From the NCBI GenBank assembly GCA_910585285.1, contig CAJUDL010000052.1, positions 1-23,024 on the forward strand: DNA of 23,024 nt, given 5' to 3'. This DNA comes from an uncultured Muribaculaceae bacterium (GTDB lineage Bacteria > Bacteroidota > Bacteroidia > Bacteroidales > Muribaculaceae). The notes beneath the pieces were generated by a model, which ran no database searches, had not been told where the DNA came from, and was given only the letters and a program-made list of their open reading frames with translations. How positions within the stretch are numbered: position 1 is the stretch's first letter; each line of letters begins with the position of its first letter. A program made the translations under genes and the position numbers. Positions 8,433 through 16,714 of the stretch are shown one piece after another.

Positions 8433-9297
8433 CAATACATTTAAATTTCTTCTTTTCCTCATACTGCCATTGGTTTCATTATCCGCTTGCGGCACAAAAA
8501 AAAATCTGCAGCAGGATACACTGCAATCCAATCATATCAATGCATTTGATCCGACAAGATCCGGAACGATTGATGGACCACGCCGGGATGCACTGGAAGC
8601 CATTCTACCCAATTATACCAACTGGGAAACCGCTGAGCTTTCCGGCAAACTGCGCATGAAAAAACTCCCCATCTCTCCCACAATAAAGATTTTCATGAAA
8701 AAAGATGAGGAGATATCCATCTCGGTCAGGGCATCTCTCCTCGGAGAGGTCGGTCGTATAGAAGTGATCGGAGACTCCGTCACCGCCGTCAACAAAATGA
8801 AACGCGTATATTGCTCGGAATCAATATCCGGCATCAGATACGATTATCCCGACATAATTGGAGACGTTCAGAGTCTGCTGTTGGCAAGGATTGTGGCGCT
8901 GAAAGCCGGGGAACTTAATCAGGGGAACTCCGATTTCTTTGATTTTGAAGAAATTGTTGATGAAAACAGCAACAGCAAATGGTCACTGACCTTTCCGCGC
9001 GGACATTCCGAAGAAGATGAGTTATTCTATTCCTATAAAGTCAATTCCCTCGGATTGATTGATCAGCTCCTTCTGGCAGCATCTACATCAGACCATGAAC
9101 TTTCCCTATCTCTTGATTATTCATATCCCGGACGTGGCTTCGATCTAAATATCGTTTTCAATCAGGATTTAAAACAGAAATTCGATGCTTCAGTTGAATT
9201 TGGCGACACCCAATGGGGAGTGAAATCCCCAGCTCCTCTGAATCTTAATTCCAGATACACTCGCGTGGGGATAAAACAATTCCTCAAATCTTTCTGA
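8422..9297 (+). CDS. DUF4292 lipoprotein
   Basis: This 291-residue lipoprotein has a short N-terminus, a hydrophobic core and the lipobox LSAC with Cys23 as the lipidated residue, so it should be anchored to the inner or outer membrane facing the periplasm. After the signal comes a run of alternating strands (for example LSGKLRMKKLPISPTIKIF and SISVRASLLGEVGRIEVIG) that recalls LolA/LolB-like curved beta sheets, and this is how DUF4292 proteins look in general. A lipid- or lipoprotein-carrier role is therefore a reasonable inference but not shown. It overlaps the TPR gene and is followed 38 nt later by the EnvC-like gene. Confidence 0.85.
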   Translation: MQNNNTFKFLLFLILPLVSLSACGTKKNLQQDTLQSNHINAFDPTRSGTIDGPRRDALEAILPNYTNWETAELSGKLRMKKLPISPTIKIFMKKDEEISISVRASLLGEVGRIEVIGDSVTAVNKMKRVYCSESISGIRYDYPDIIGDVQSLLLARIVALKAGELNQGNSDFFDFEEIVDENSNSKWSLTFPRGHSEEDELFYSYKVNSLGLIDQLLLAASTSDHELSLSLDYSYPGRGFDLNIVFNQDLKQKFDASVEFGDTQWGVKSPAPLNLNSRYTRVGIKQFLKSF

Positions 9298-9335
9298 CAT
9301 TAGCCCTCTCTCTAATCGAACCAACATTAACAACA

Positions 9336-10961
9336 ATGCCGCATCGCTTAAAAACATATTGCCTGTACCTGACTCTGGTTCTCTTTTTGATTGGAGGATC
9401 TGTTCCTGTGGATGCTCAGAAAAGAAAATCCGCGACTAAAGCTAAGACAGAACAGAAAAGCACAACATCTACTCGTTCGAAATCTAAAAGCGGTTCGAAA
9501 TCAAAAAACACACGCTCCAAATCCTCAAGATCCAGGACTTCTGCAAAAACATCATCTAAAAAGAGGACTACTCCCGAGACCTCTGCCGAAGCAAAACGCC
9601 GTCAGGAGGAAACCCAGAAAGAAATTGCCCGCACCAAAGAGGAACTGAGGCGCAATGAAGCCGAAGTGAAGAAGGGACTGAGCGAGCTCAACAGGCTGAA
9701 TGCAGATATCACTACAGGCAGAAACCTTGTGGCTAAAGCCACCGAACAGGTGCAGCAACTTGATTCACGCATTGCCTCACTCGAAACCGAAATCTCCACA
9801 TCTGAAGCTCAATTGAAAAAGATGAGAGAGGATTATTTACGTTCGGTAAAAAAAATCAGAAGTAAAAAGAATTCGAACTCAGCTCTCGCCTTTATATTCT
9901 CCTCAAAGAATTTCAGTCAGGCAATGCGCCGTATGCGCTATCTTAAGCAAGTGTCGGCATGGCGCAGCAAGAAATCGGCGGAAATCTCAGCCTCCGTTAA
10001 GGAATTGACTCAGCAGAAAGAGCTTCTCGTGCAGTCTCGCCGCGAAAAAGACATTGCCCTCTCGCGTCAGATTGCCGCACAAAATCAGCTCAACACCCAG
10101 TATCAGCGTCAGGATGCTGTTGTTGGAGAGCTCCGCCGTAACGGTCAGGCACTTCAGTCTCACCTTGCAAAGAAACAGCAGGAAGCCAACGCGCTTAAGA
10201 GCAGAATAGCAGCTTTGATCGCTGAAGAAAACCGGAAGGCGGAAGAAGCACGCAGAGCCGAGGAGGCAAGAAAAGCTGCGGAAGAGGCAAGACTGGCAGA
10301 AGAAGCCCGTAAAGCTGAAGAGGCAAAACTTCTCGCCGAACAAACCGAGAAATCAAAACCTGAAGAGAAGCAGGAAAAGAAGAAAGATAAGAAACAGACT
10401 AAAAAGGCTGATAAGCAGAAAGGGAAACAGGATTATGCCGAGGCGCGTAAGCGTAAGCCTCGAAGCAGTAAACCTTCTGAATCCGAAGCTTCAGCCTCTC
10501 CCGATGTCAACAAGAACGCATCAGCAAAAGCATCGGCATCACAAGCCGGCAATTTTGCCGCCATGCGCGGCTCTTTGCCACGTCCTGTTTCAGGGGTATT
10601 CCGTGTTACAAGCCAGTTCGGGCGTCACTCTCTCCCGGAGTTGCCGGATGTAATGTATGATAATCCGGGCATTGATGCAGAAACGGCTGCAGGAGCCTCC
10701 GCACAGGCTGTCTACAGCGGCAAGGTATCTGGTGTTTACGTAATCCCCGGCTTCTCTACCGTGATAATCATAAATCACGGCAATTACTATACCGTTTACG
10801 GCAATATATCCTCACCCGCAGTTAAGGTTGGGGATGTGGTAAAACAGGGTCAGGCACTCGGTCGCCTCGCCCCGGATGAAGAGGATCCCACCCACTCCTC
10901 GATTCATTTTGAAGTGTGGAAAAACCGAGACAAATTAAACCCTCTCGACTGGATAAGATAA
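9336..10961 (+). CDS. EnvC-like murein hydrolase activator (coiled coil plus degenerate LytM/M23 domain)
   Basis: This 541-residue periplasmic protein has a signal peptide (cleavage near VDA-Q, residues 26-28), a Ser/Lys/Thr-rich basic stretch to about residue 85, a long coiled coil to about 330 broken near 180-220, a Lys/Glu-rich linker and a C-terminal LytM fold from about 420. In active M23 peptidases the zinc and catalytic residues are a His and Asp in HxGxD, a His in YxHL and two in HxH. Here these read N443PGID, YGN490I and S522IH, so only the Asp and one His remain. This is the pattern of EnvC, a non-catalytic activator of cell-wall amidases in division. It is probably co-transcribed with the TPR and DUF4292 genes. 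The amidase partner is not in the window. Confidence 0.88.
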   Translation: MPHRLKTYCLYLTLVLFLIGGSVPVDAQKRKSATKAKTEQKSTTSTRSKSKSGSKSKNTRSKSSRSRTSAKTSSKKRTTPETSAEAKRRQEETQKEIARTKEELRRNEAEVKKGLSELNRLNADITTGRNLVAKATEQVQQLDSRIASLETEISTSEAQLKKMREDYLRSVKKIRSKKNSNSALAFIFSSKNFSQAMRRMRYLKQVSAWRSKKSAEISASVKELTQQKELLVQSRREKDIALSRQIAAQNQLNTQYQRQDAVVGELRRNGQALQSHLAKKQQEANALKSRIAALIAEENRKAEEARRAEEARKAAEEARLAEEARKAEEAKLLAEQTEKSKPEEKQEKKKDKKQTKKADKQKGKQDYAEARKRKPRSSKPSESEASASPDVNKNASAKASASQAGNFAAMRGSLPRPVSGVFRVTSQFGRHSLPELPDVMYDNPGIDAETAAGASAQAVYSGKVSGVYVIPGFSTVIIINHGNYYTVYGNISSPAVKVGDVVKQGQALGRLAPDEEDPTHSSIHFEVWKNRDKLNPLDWIR

Positions 10962-10969
10962 TTATTGAG

Positions 10970-11914
10970 ATGATAACCATAAAAAGATATTCCCCGGAAT
11001 TGAAATCGCAGTGGGACAGCTTCGTCAGAGAATCAAGGAATGCTACATTCCTGTTTCTCCGCGACTACATGGATTATCACTCTGATCGTTTCCTGGATTC
11101 TTCATGGATAGCATATAAAGGAGAGAAAATCGCAGCAATGCTTCCCGCCAATGTCTCTAAAGATGGTGTGTTGCATTCGCATCAGGGATTGACCTACGGA
11201 GGGTGGATCCTCCCTCAACGCCATATCGACGGCGCAGATGTTCTCGAGATATTCAACGCGGCAATAGCGCGATGGAAAGAAGAAAGTTATGTTGCGCTCG
11301 ATTATAAACCACTCCCTTACATATATGCCTCCCGCCCCTCCCAGGAAGATGAATATGCCCTTTTCAGACTTGGAGCCACAAGGGTTGAATGCAATCTTTC
11401 CACGGCTATCCCTCTCTTCCGGGAATGCGCCTACAACAAACTGAGGCGACGCGCACTTTCCAAAGCCGCCTCGTTGCAATTCACAATCAAAGAATTTGAG
11501 TATGCCGCTCCATTGATGAAAATGGTGTGCGAATGTCTTCACGACAGACATAACACATCCCCGGTCCACACCGCTGAAGAAATGCAATTGCTGAAAGAGC
11601 GTTTCCCCCGAGAAATCAGGTTCTGGATACTTGAGATGGAAGGAGTGCCACACGCAGCCGTTTGTGTCTACGACACCGGCATAGTTGCCCACGCGCAATA
11701 TATAGCCACCACCCCTTACGGTCGTGAACAGAACCTTCTGACCCCTCTCTTCCATCACCTCATCAGTAAAGAATATTCCGACCGATCATATTTTGATTTC
11801 GGCACCAGCAACGAAGCCCACGGCACCATTCTCAACGAAGGGCTCCTGCGTCAGAAAGCCTCCTACGGCGCCACCGGCATCGCCTACAACCGCTACAATA
11901 TTGCAATTTTATAA
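10970..11914 (+). CDS. GNAT/FemAB-like acyltransferase
   Basis: About 314 residues resembling the BioF2-like (Acetyltransf_6) group of the GNAT/FemX superfamily, which transfers acyl or aminoacyl groups. Visible landmarks are the N-terminal ATFLFLRDYMDYH, an HSHQGLTYGGW segment, and the C-terminal DFGTSNEAHGTILNEGLLRQK, which resembles the end of FemAB folds where DFG and the following glycines line the acceptor site. The ATG at 10970 is 8 nt after the EnvC-like stop; a GTG at 10916 would overlap that gene and add 18 residues unlike the family. The neighbours suggest action on a cell-wall or envelope precursor, but substrate and donor are unknown. No terminator hairpin is visible after its stop. 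Confidence 0.75.
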   Translation: MITIKRYSPELKSQWDSFVRESRNATFLFLRDYMDYHSDRFLDSSWIAYKGEKIAAMLPANVSKDGVLHSHQGLTYGGWILPQRHIDGADVLEIFNAAIARWKEESYVALDYKPLPYIYASRPSQEDEYALFRLGATRVECNLSTAIPLFRECAYNKLRRRALSKAASLQFTIKEFEYAAPLMKMVCECLHDRHNTSPVHTAEEMQLLKERFPREIRFWILEMEGVPHAAVCVYDTGIVAHAQYIATTPYGREQNLLTPLFHHLISKEYSDRSYFDFGTSNEAHGTILNEGLLRQKASYGATGIAYNRYNIAIL

Positions 11915-12121
11915 TTTCAATTCGAAAGACACCGCATATCAATATGATACGCCCAAAAAATTTTTTAAATATTTTTTGTTAAAACGATTGCAATTTGATA
12001 AAAATGTATTAACTTTACGCTCGACAAGAAGGACCGAAAAAGATAAAGGGAACATCGGTGTCGGATTGTCACTTAACCAAAATTAGAGATTTATAAACCA
12101 ACACGATTCCCTAATTATTAA

Positions 12122-12628
12122 ATGAGCAAGCAAAACACCTTTAAATCCTCCGTTATAGGGATGCAGGGCAATCTTCTTTCTTTCGCGCTCAAATTGACCA
12201 CTGATAAAGAAGAGGCACAGGATCTTGTTCAGGACACTACCCTTAAAGCCCTCGACAACGAGGGGAAATTTGTGGACGATACGAATTTCAAGGGATGGAT
12301 GCTGACAATCATGCGCAACATCTTTATCAACAAATATCGTAAGAGTGTCAGAGAAAACACGATGGTAGACTCTACCGAGGATCTTCACCATCTGAATCTT
12401 TGCCAGAACTCAGGTCTTGAGACGCCCGACGGTGCTTATGCTGTGAGCGAGATATCACAGATTCTCGCTAAATTCCCCGCGGATTTCCGCCAACCTTTCT
12501 CAATGCACGTAGCAGGCTACAAGTATGAAGAGATTTCGGAAAAACTCAACATGCCTTTAGGCACTGTCAAGAGCCGTATCTTCTTCACCCGCAAGCGTCT
12601 TCGCGAGATATTGAAAGATTATCGTTAA
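12122..12628 (+). CDS. ECF-type RNA polymerase sigma factor (copy 1)
   Basis: This 168-residue sigma-70 family protein has only regions 2 and 4, the extracytoplasmic-function layout. Region 2 includes EEAQDLVQDTTLKAL (30-44) and FKGWMLTIMRNIFINKYR (56-73), the core-binding and -10-melting part. Region 4 carries the helix-turn-helix EEISEKLNMPLGTVKSRIFF. It is preceded by a 207-nt gap with no clear consensus promoter (TAACTTTAC at 12010-12018 is a near match) and ended by the hairpin at 12703-12730. No anti-sigma factor, FecR-like protein or TonB receptor adjoins it, so control must come from elsewhere. It aligns without gaps to copy 2 at 17885-18391, with about 61 percent identity by hand count. 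Confidence 0.92.
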   Translation: MSKQNTFKSSVIGMQGNLLSFALKLTTDKEEAQDLVQDTTLKALDNEGKFVDDTNFKGWMLTIMRNIFINKYRKSVRENTMVDSTEDLHHLNLCQNSGLETPDGAYAVSEISQILAKFPADFRQPFSMHVAGYKYEEISEKLNMPLGTVKSRIFFTRKRLREILKDYR

Positions 12629-12702
12629 CCCGTATCCTAATGATATCCCAAATGTTGCTATCCGGCAGTTCCCTCCGAATATAATATTCAGATATTAAAA
12701 AG

Positions 12703-12730
12703 AAAAAGATGCCCGCTCAGGCATCTTTTT
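12703..12730. terminator. Bidirectional terminator between the sigma gene and the gldE-like gene
   Basis: AAAAAGATGCC (12703-12713) and GGCATCTTTTT (12720-12730) form a perfect 11-bp stem with a 6-nt loop. A-runs on one side and T-runs on the other allow use in both directions. The right arm also encodes the last codons of the minus-strand protein, and its stop codon (12717-12719) begins in the loop. Confidence 0.85.
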
Positions 12731-13997
12731 TCGTTTCCACCTTCACAAGCTCAATGCGTGTGGTGGTCATCTTTTCTATTGTGAAGCACAGGTCGTCTAT
12801 TTCAAAAGTATCCCCCTGCCTCGGAAGAGCCTGCAGGCTCTCGAGAATATATCCCGAAAGTGTGTGATAGTTCTCGCTCTCCCTTATGCCAAGTCCGAAA
12901 TCCTCATTTATCGCGGAGATCTCTATCCTGCCGGAAAACTCATAAACACCTGTCGACACCTCTCGCGCCACAAGCTTTTTAACATCATGCTCATCCTCTA
13001 TCTCTCCGAATATCTCTTCCACGATATCCTCTAAGGTTACCAATCCTGATATGCCGCCAAACTCATCAACCACCATCGCCAACGTTCGTTTTTCACTCAT
13101 CATACGCTGCATCATCTTATTGGCAAGCATGGTTTCAGGAGTAAATATCACGGGTTTAAGCTTACGCCGCCAGTCGGCGGTAGTATTGAACATCTCCGAA
13201 ATATGTATGTATCCCGCCACATCGTCTATATCCTCCCTGTATACCACAACCTTTGAAAGGCCGGTGGCAGCAAACACCTTTATAAGTTTCTCGCGTGTGG
13301 TTCCGACAAGAGGCACCGCCACAATCTCATTGCGGGGGATCATGCATTCCGAAATCTGAGTATCCTTGAAATCTATTGCTTTACGGAATATCTTCACCTC
13401 ATTCTCCACAGTCTCCCCGTTTTCGCGATCCTCAATGCTCTGCTGAATATAGTCATCAAGCTCGTCCATGGTCAGCCTTGTCTTATCTTCCTCTTCCGAA
13501 TTGAGCCCGCAGAGATTCATCAGTCCCTTCGAAATTGCCGAAACAAACCATGAAACCGGATAGAGCACAAGATATATGAGGTAAAGCGGCAACGCCAGCA
13601 GCCGCATCATAAAATTGGGATTGATGCGGAATGTTGTTTTGGGAAGGAACTCCCCGAGCAGCAGAATGACAAGTGTTGAAAAAACAGTGTTCGAAATAAG
13701 TGTAAGAGCTTCGTTGTTGTGAAACCACTCCTCGAAGATCGGATTCACTATTGCAGAAAAAGATATACCGTATATAACGAGCACCACATTATTTCCCACA
13801 AGGAGGGTAGATATAAACATGTCTTCATGTCGCGAAAAACCCTTGATTATCTTGTCTACAAGACCGCCGCGAGCGGCATCTATCTCCATCCTGACTTTCG
13901 AACTCTGCACAAACGCTATCTCGCATCCGGAAAACAGCCCTGAGAATGCGATCGCTATCAACGTTATTATTATGGCGAGACTTAATGGTAGAATCAT
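12717..13997 (-). CDS. GldE/CorC-type CBS-domain membrane protein (hemolysin C family)
   Basis: This 426-residue protein has the HlyC/CorC (CNNM-like) layout: a DUF21 membrane domain of about three to four helices (residues 1-190, with FSGLFSGCEIAF near the start), a CBS pair (about 205-325, including ISECMIPRNEIVAVPL and LAMVVDEFGGISGLVTLEDIVEEIFGEIEDE) and a C-terminal CorC_HlyC domain (about 340-420). The family is linked to divalent-metal transport and to gliding motility in flavobacteria (GldE). No gliding genes are present here, so a housekeeping role is more likely. Its ATG lies just after the lptC stop, so the two are probably co-transcribed. Old hemolysin labels for this family are misleading. 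Confidence 0.88.
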   Translation of the reverse strand: MILPLSLAIIITLIAIAFSGLFSGCEIAFVQSSKVRMEIDAARGGLVDKIIKGFSRHEDMFISTLLVGNNVVLVIYGISFSAIVNPIFEEWFHNNEALTLISNTVFSTLVILLLGEFLPKTTFRINPNFMMRLLALPLYLIYLVLYPVSWFVSAISKGLMNLCGLNSEEEDKTRLTMDELDDYIQQSIEDRENGETVENEVKIFRKAIDFKDTQISECMIPRNEIVAVPLVGTTREKLIKVFAATGLSKVVVYREDIDDVAGYIHISEMFNTTADWRRKLKPVIFTPETMLANKMMQRMMSEKRTLAMVVDEFGGISGLVTLEDIVEEIFGEIEDEHDVKKLVAREVSTGVYEFSGRIEISAINEDFGLGIRESENYHTLSGYILESLQALPRQGDTFEIDDLCFTIEKMTTTRIELVKVETKKDA

Positions 13998-13998
13998 T

Positions 13999-14547
13999 TT
14001 ATATTGAATCTTTATTTACCGGAAAAATGCCTTCAGGGTTAAGGATTCGGTATTGCGTCAGATTTTCATTTGAGACAAACCCTGTGCCTTCAAGCACGTG
14101 TGTGGCATTCTCTATATGTATGAACGTGTCGCTGTAAATCTGCCCTTTACGCTGATCCCAGAACACTCTTTCCGACAGGAACAGATCTTTCGGCACCTTT
14201 GTCATTTCCACATGCCCTTCCAGACGCCAAAGACGTTCATTCTTGAAAAACTTCGCGGAATCAGATGCCACGGTCGCTATCACATGAAAATAGGGATCAT
14301 ATTTCTGTAGATACAGTCCCTGAGGGAAATTCCAGTAGGGTGTGTCAACTTCATCAAACACCTGCCAGAGCGGAGCTACTATCTTATACTGTATGACTCC
14401 CGAATCTGAAATAAGGGTCGAGATATTCTTCGTGGTCATGGTTGCCATCTTCGCCGGATTAAGACCCGAGGCAACATCAACCTTTCTCTCCTCGCGGCAA
14501 GCCGCAAGAAGCAGGATCATAACCATCAACGCAGTCAGAACTCTCAA
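13999..14547 (-). CDS. lptC: LPS export protein LptC (lipoprotein type)
   Basis: LptC bridges the LptB2FG transporter and LptA in moving lipopolysaccharide from the inner membrane to the cell surface. This 182-residue form has a lipobox LLAAC (Cys17), as in many Bacteroidetes LptC proteins. The body is a single OstA-like beta-jellyroll: repeated strands such as GVIQYKIVAPLWQVF, GLYLQKYD, AKFFKNERLWRLEGHVEM and GQIYSDTFIHIENATHVLEGTGF are typical. The start is a TTG, because a stop codon lies two codons upstream and the first in-frame ATG (14526) would leave only a nine-residue hydrophobic leader without a positive charge. It lies 2 nt from the GldE-like gene. Confidence 0.85.
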   Translation of the reverse strand: MRVLTALMVMILLLAACREERKVDVASGLNPAKMATMTTKNISTLISDSGVIQYKIVAPLWQVFDEVDTPYWNFPQGLYLQKYDPYFHVIATVASDSAKFFKNERLWRLEGHVEMTKVPKDLFLSERVFWDQRKGQIYSDTFIHIENATHVLEGTGFVSNENLTQYRILNPEGIFPVNKDSI

Positions 14548-14556
14548 TTCTTAAAG

Positions 14557-14583
14557 AATGTTTAATGTTAAATGTTTAATGTT
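14557..14583 (-). repeat. Dispersed AT-rich repeat upstream of lptC
   Basis: This run of alternating TTTAATGTT and AAATGTT units ends 9 nt before the lptC start codon. Related runs lie at 16681-16714 and 22503-22542, each directly upstream of a minus-strand gene with a non-ATG start. Confidence 0.65.
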
Positions 14584-14587
14584 GAAT

Positions 14588-14610
14588 TAAAGCCTAAGAC
14601 CTAAAGCCTA
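14588..14610 (-). repeat. Dispersed intergenic repeat, TAGGCTTTAGG type (second copy)
   Basis: Read on the minus strand this is the same element as 6095-6118, with one mismatch in 23 bases. It fills the gap between the outer membrane protein stop and the AT-rich repeat. Confidence 0.6.
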
Positions 14611-14614
14611 ATAC

Positions 14615-15889
14615 TTACCTGATCTTCCTCTTCCAGAACCAGACCTCGTTAAAGTTCACACCTAAAGTGATATTTAGATAATTTTCACCAATCAGCTTGT
14701 TGGGAGTTGCATAGCGTCTCTTCCATTCCAAACCCAGATTGATCTGGGTCTTTCCCTCAGGAGTCGGGAAACCTGCGCCACATGTAACACCTATCTCCTT
14801 GACCTTGTTTCCCTTTATATTAAGATAATCATTGACAAAATAGCCGCCTAAGCGATATGCGATACGCTCGCCATAGTTACCTCGCAACTTGGGCACATAT
14901 TCCGCACCCACGGCAACCTTCGTTCGGTCATTGAAATTCATACCTGCAGCCACAACCTCTGCCGGGCGGTGCTGCGTTATGTCTGCCGGGCTGTATAACG
15001 CAGAGTAAGGAGCGTTGCTCCACTGCTGCCATGTAAAGTCAGCCTCAACCATCACTCGATAAGTCTTCTCATAAGTATAGCTGACACCCGCGCCTATAGA
15101 TGTCGGATTGAAATATTTATTCTTCATATTCATATAGGCAACAGTATCAGGCTTTGTGTCCTGAGAAGTTTCCTGAGATGTAACCCACGTCTTGCCCCTC
15201 ATGGTCTTTCGCGGTGAGTATGTTGCTCCAACCACGAGTTTATTCCATTTATTCCAACGTGCTGTGTATTGGGCACCGATATTGATGTTCCAGTCGCGGA
15301 TCTCCATCACGTGCTCAAACTTGGTCTGGCTCGTTGACCCCGCCGGAGTTGCGAAAACATCATTGATTATATTGCCGAAATCATAGCTGACATTGAAACC
15401 GAGTGAGAATCCTGCAACTTTTCCGCTGAGACCGAGATAGAGCTGATTGATACCACCTGTGCCCTGATTCTCCATGGCTCCGTGTTTAATTTCATTACCA
15501 AAAGCATATCCTACGGAGCTGTAAGGCAACAAACCGAAAGAACCTCCCATGAACTTGCAGATTGGGAACTGCATGGTAACATAATCCACGCCGCCACCGG
15601 TCGAATATTGTTTCGCACTCCCCTCCTTGCTCCAGAGCATAGAGACATCCGCTCCAAGGTCGAACAGGAACGTCAAAGAGTCGATAGCCGCATACGATGC
15701 GGGGTTCATAACATTGATCTGCCTGCCGGAATTCATGGCGTATCCCACGCCACCCATCTGGCGTTGAAGCGACGTGGCACGGTCTCCGATGATTCCGTAT
15801 CCATACATTGAATAGGGAGAGGATGTCTGGGCTGAAGCCGAAGCAGCGGCAAAAAGTGCAGCCGCCAATAAAATCTTTATTTTATTCAT
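14615..15889 (-). CDS. Outer membrane beta-barrel protein, FadL/TodX-like
   Basis: This 424-residue exported protein has a clear signal peptide ending ASASA-Q (about residue 20) and then many amphipathic strands rich in Gly, Tyr and Asn. The mature N-terminus (SSPYSMYGYGIIGD, then QRQMGGVGYAM and VMNPASYA) recalls the plug region of FadL/OmpP1/TodX-type barrels in Bacteroidetes. It most likely forms an outer membrane channel for hydrophobic or small compounds; the substrate is unknown. The last residues, VWFWKRKIR, lack the common C-terminal Phe. Its ATG overlaps the coaX stop by 4 nt (ATGA), so the two are translationally coupled. Confidence 0.8.
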   Translation of the reverse strand: MNKIKILLAAALFAAASASAQTSSPYSMYGYGIIGDRATSLQRQMGGVGYAMNSGRQINVMNPASYAAIDSLTFLFDLGADVSMLWSKEGSAKQYSTGGGVDYVTMQFPICKFMGGSFGLLPYSSVGYAFGNEIKHGAMENQGTGGINQLYLGLSGKVAGFSLGFNVSYDFGNIINDVFATPAGSTSQTKFEHVMEIRDWNINIGAQYTARWNKWNKLVVGATYSPRKTMRGKTWVTSQETSQDTKPDTVAYMNMKNKYFNPTSIGAGVSYTYEKTYRVMVEADFTWQQWSNAPYSALYSPADITQHRPAEVVAAGMNFNDRTKVAVGAEYVPKLRGNYGERIAYRLGGYFVNDYLNIKGNKVKEIGVTCGAGFPTPEGKTQINLGLEWKRRYATPNKLIGENYLNITLGVNFNEVWFWKRKIR

Positions 15890-16674
15890 ATATCTGACGG
15901 GAGAGAATTATATTTAGCGTTATTGTTATAGTTATTTATAGTGTGATTTATAGCGTGAATGTAGATTCGTTCAAGACCTTTACCTACAAGCGAATGAGCA
16001 ATCTCCGGCTCTTCACCGTGTTCTCGGATCAATGGAGCAAGGAAATCGGCATCGCCCCCCGTAAGAAGAAGTCGTATCGAGGGATGGTCGCGTTTTGTCG
16101 CCCTGAAGGCGGATATTATCTCCGACACAATGCCATTCACCACTCCGCTCCTTATTGCCGTCTCGGTGTCATATCCGAACACCGGAATATCGCCTGTCGG
16201 AGAAACCAAAGGCAATCTGGATGTAAACTTATTCAACGATCGGAAACGAAGTCTTAATCCAGGCGAGATATTGCCGCCAAGGAATCGGTTGGAAGCAACA
16301 ATATCCAACGTTACCGCAGTTCCTGCATCAACTACCAATGCTTCTTCTGCAACAATGGAGGCTCCAGCAGCGGCGGCGATACGGTCAAGACCGAGGGTAT
16401 TCCGGGAAGCATATACAACATCTATCGGGAGCGGAGTCTCATGTGATAGTTGCATTACCGGCTTTTGGAGCCAATGTTCCACCTCCCAAAGAAAACTCTT
16501 TAGTTCCCGACCTACGCTACAGCATATCGCGCCATCGGGATGAAACTTCTCGATAAAAGGGAAGAAGGGTATCGGATCCAGGTTATCTACAAGGATACTT
16601 TCAAGAAGAGTGCCATCTTCGAAGACACTCCCCTTCACTGCCGTATTTCCTATGTCTATGGTCAGAACCCTCAC
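15886..16674 (-). CDS. coaX: Type III pantothenate kinase
   Basis: CoaX phosphorylates pantothenate with ATP, the first committed step of coenzyme A synthesis, in the cytoplasm. The 262-residue protein shows the ASKHA-fold motifs: DIGNT (7-11, phosphate 1), GLDRIA (95-100, with the catalytic Asp), DAGTAVTLD (116-124, phosphate 2) and GGNISPGL (133-140). The length is normal. The start codon is GTG; no ATG is available near the conserved N-terminus. Upstream the gap to the small membrane protein is filled with repeats (16681-16812), so whether coaX shares the divIC promoter is uncertain. The stop overlaps the outer membrane protein start by 4 nt. Confidence 0.96.
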   Translation of the reverse strand: MRVLTIDIGNTAVKGSVFEDGTLLESILVDNLDPIPFFPFIEKFHPDGAICCSVGRELKSFLWEVEHWLQKPVMQLSHETPLPIDVVYASRNTLGLDRIAAAAGASIVAEEALVVDAGTAVTLDIVASNRFLGGNISPGLRLRFRSLNKFTSRLPLVSPTGDIPVFGYDTETAIRSGVVNGIVSEIISAFRATKRDHPSIRLLLTGGDADFLAPLIREHGEEPEIAHSLVGKGLERIYIHAINHTINNYNNNAKYNSLPSDI

Positions 16675-16680
16675 CGTTCT

Positions 16681-16714
16681 TTTAATGTTAAATGTTTAAT
16701 GTTAAATGTTTAAT
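16681..16714 (-). repeat. Dispersed AT-rich repeat upstream of coaX
   Basis: A tandem of TTTAATGTTAAATG-type units begins 6 nt from the coaX start codon. It belongs to the same family as 14557-14583 and 22503-22542. Confidence 0.7.

Noticed and set aside
10916..10969. Longer acyltransferase start at a GTG
   Set aside because: It overlaps the conserved LytM C-terminus of the previous gene; the ATG at 10970 gives normal spacing and N-terminus.
11102..11758. Minus-strand 218-codon open frame opposite the acyltransferase
   Set aside because: It has no family resemblance, and the plus strand carries the conserved FemAB-like features.
11941..12020. Terminator or clear promoter in the AT-rich gap before sigma copy 1
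   Set aside because: The A and T runs have no GC stem, and TAACTTTAC at 12010 lacks the final G of the -7 box and a proper -33 partner.
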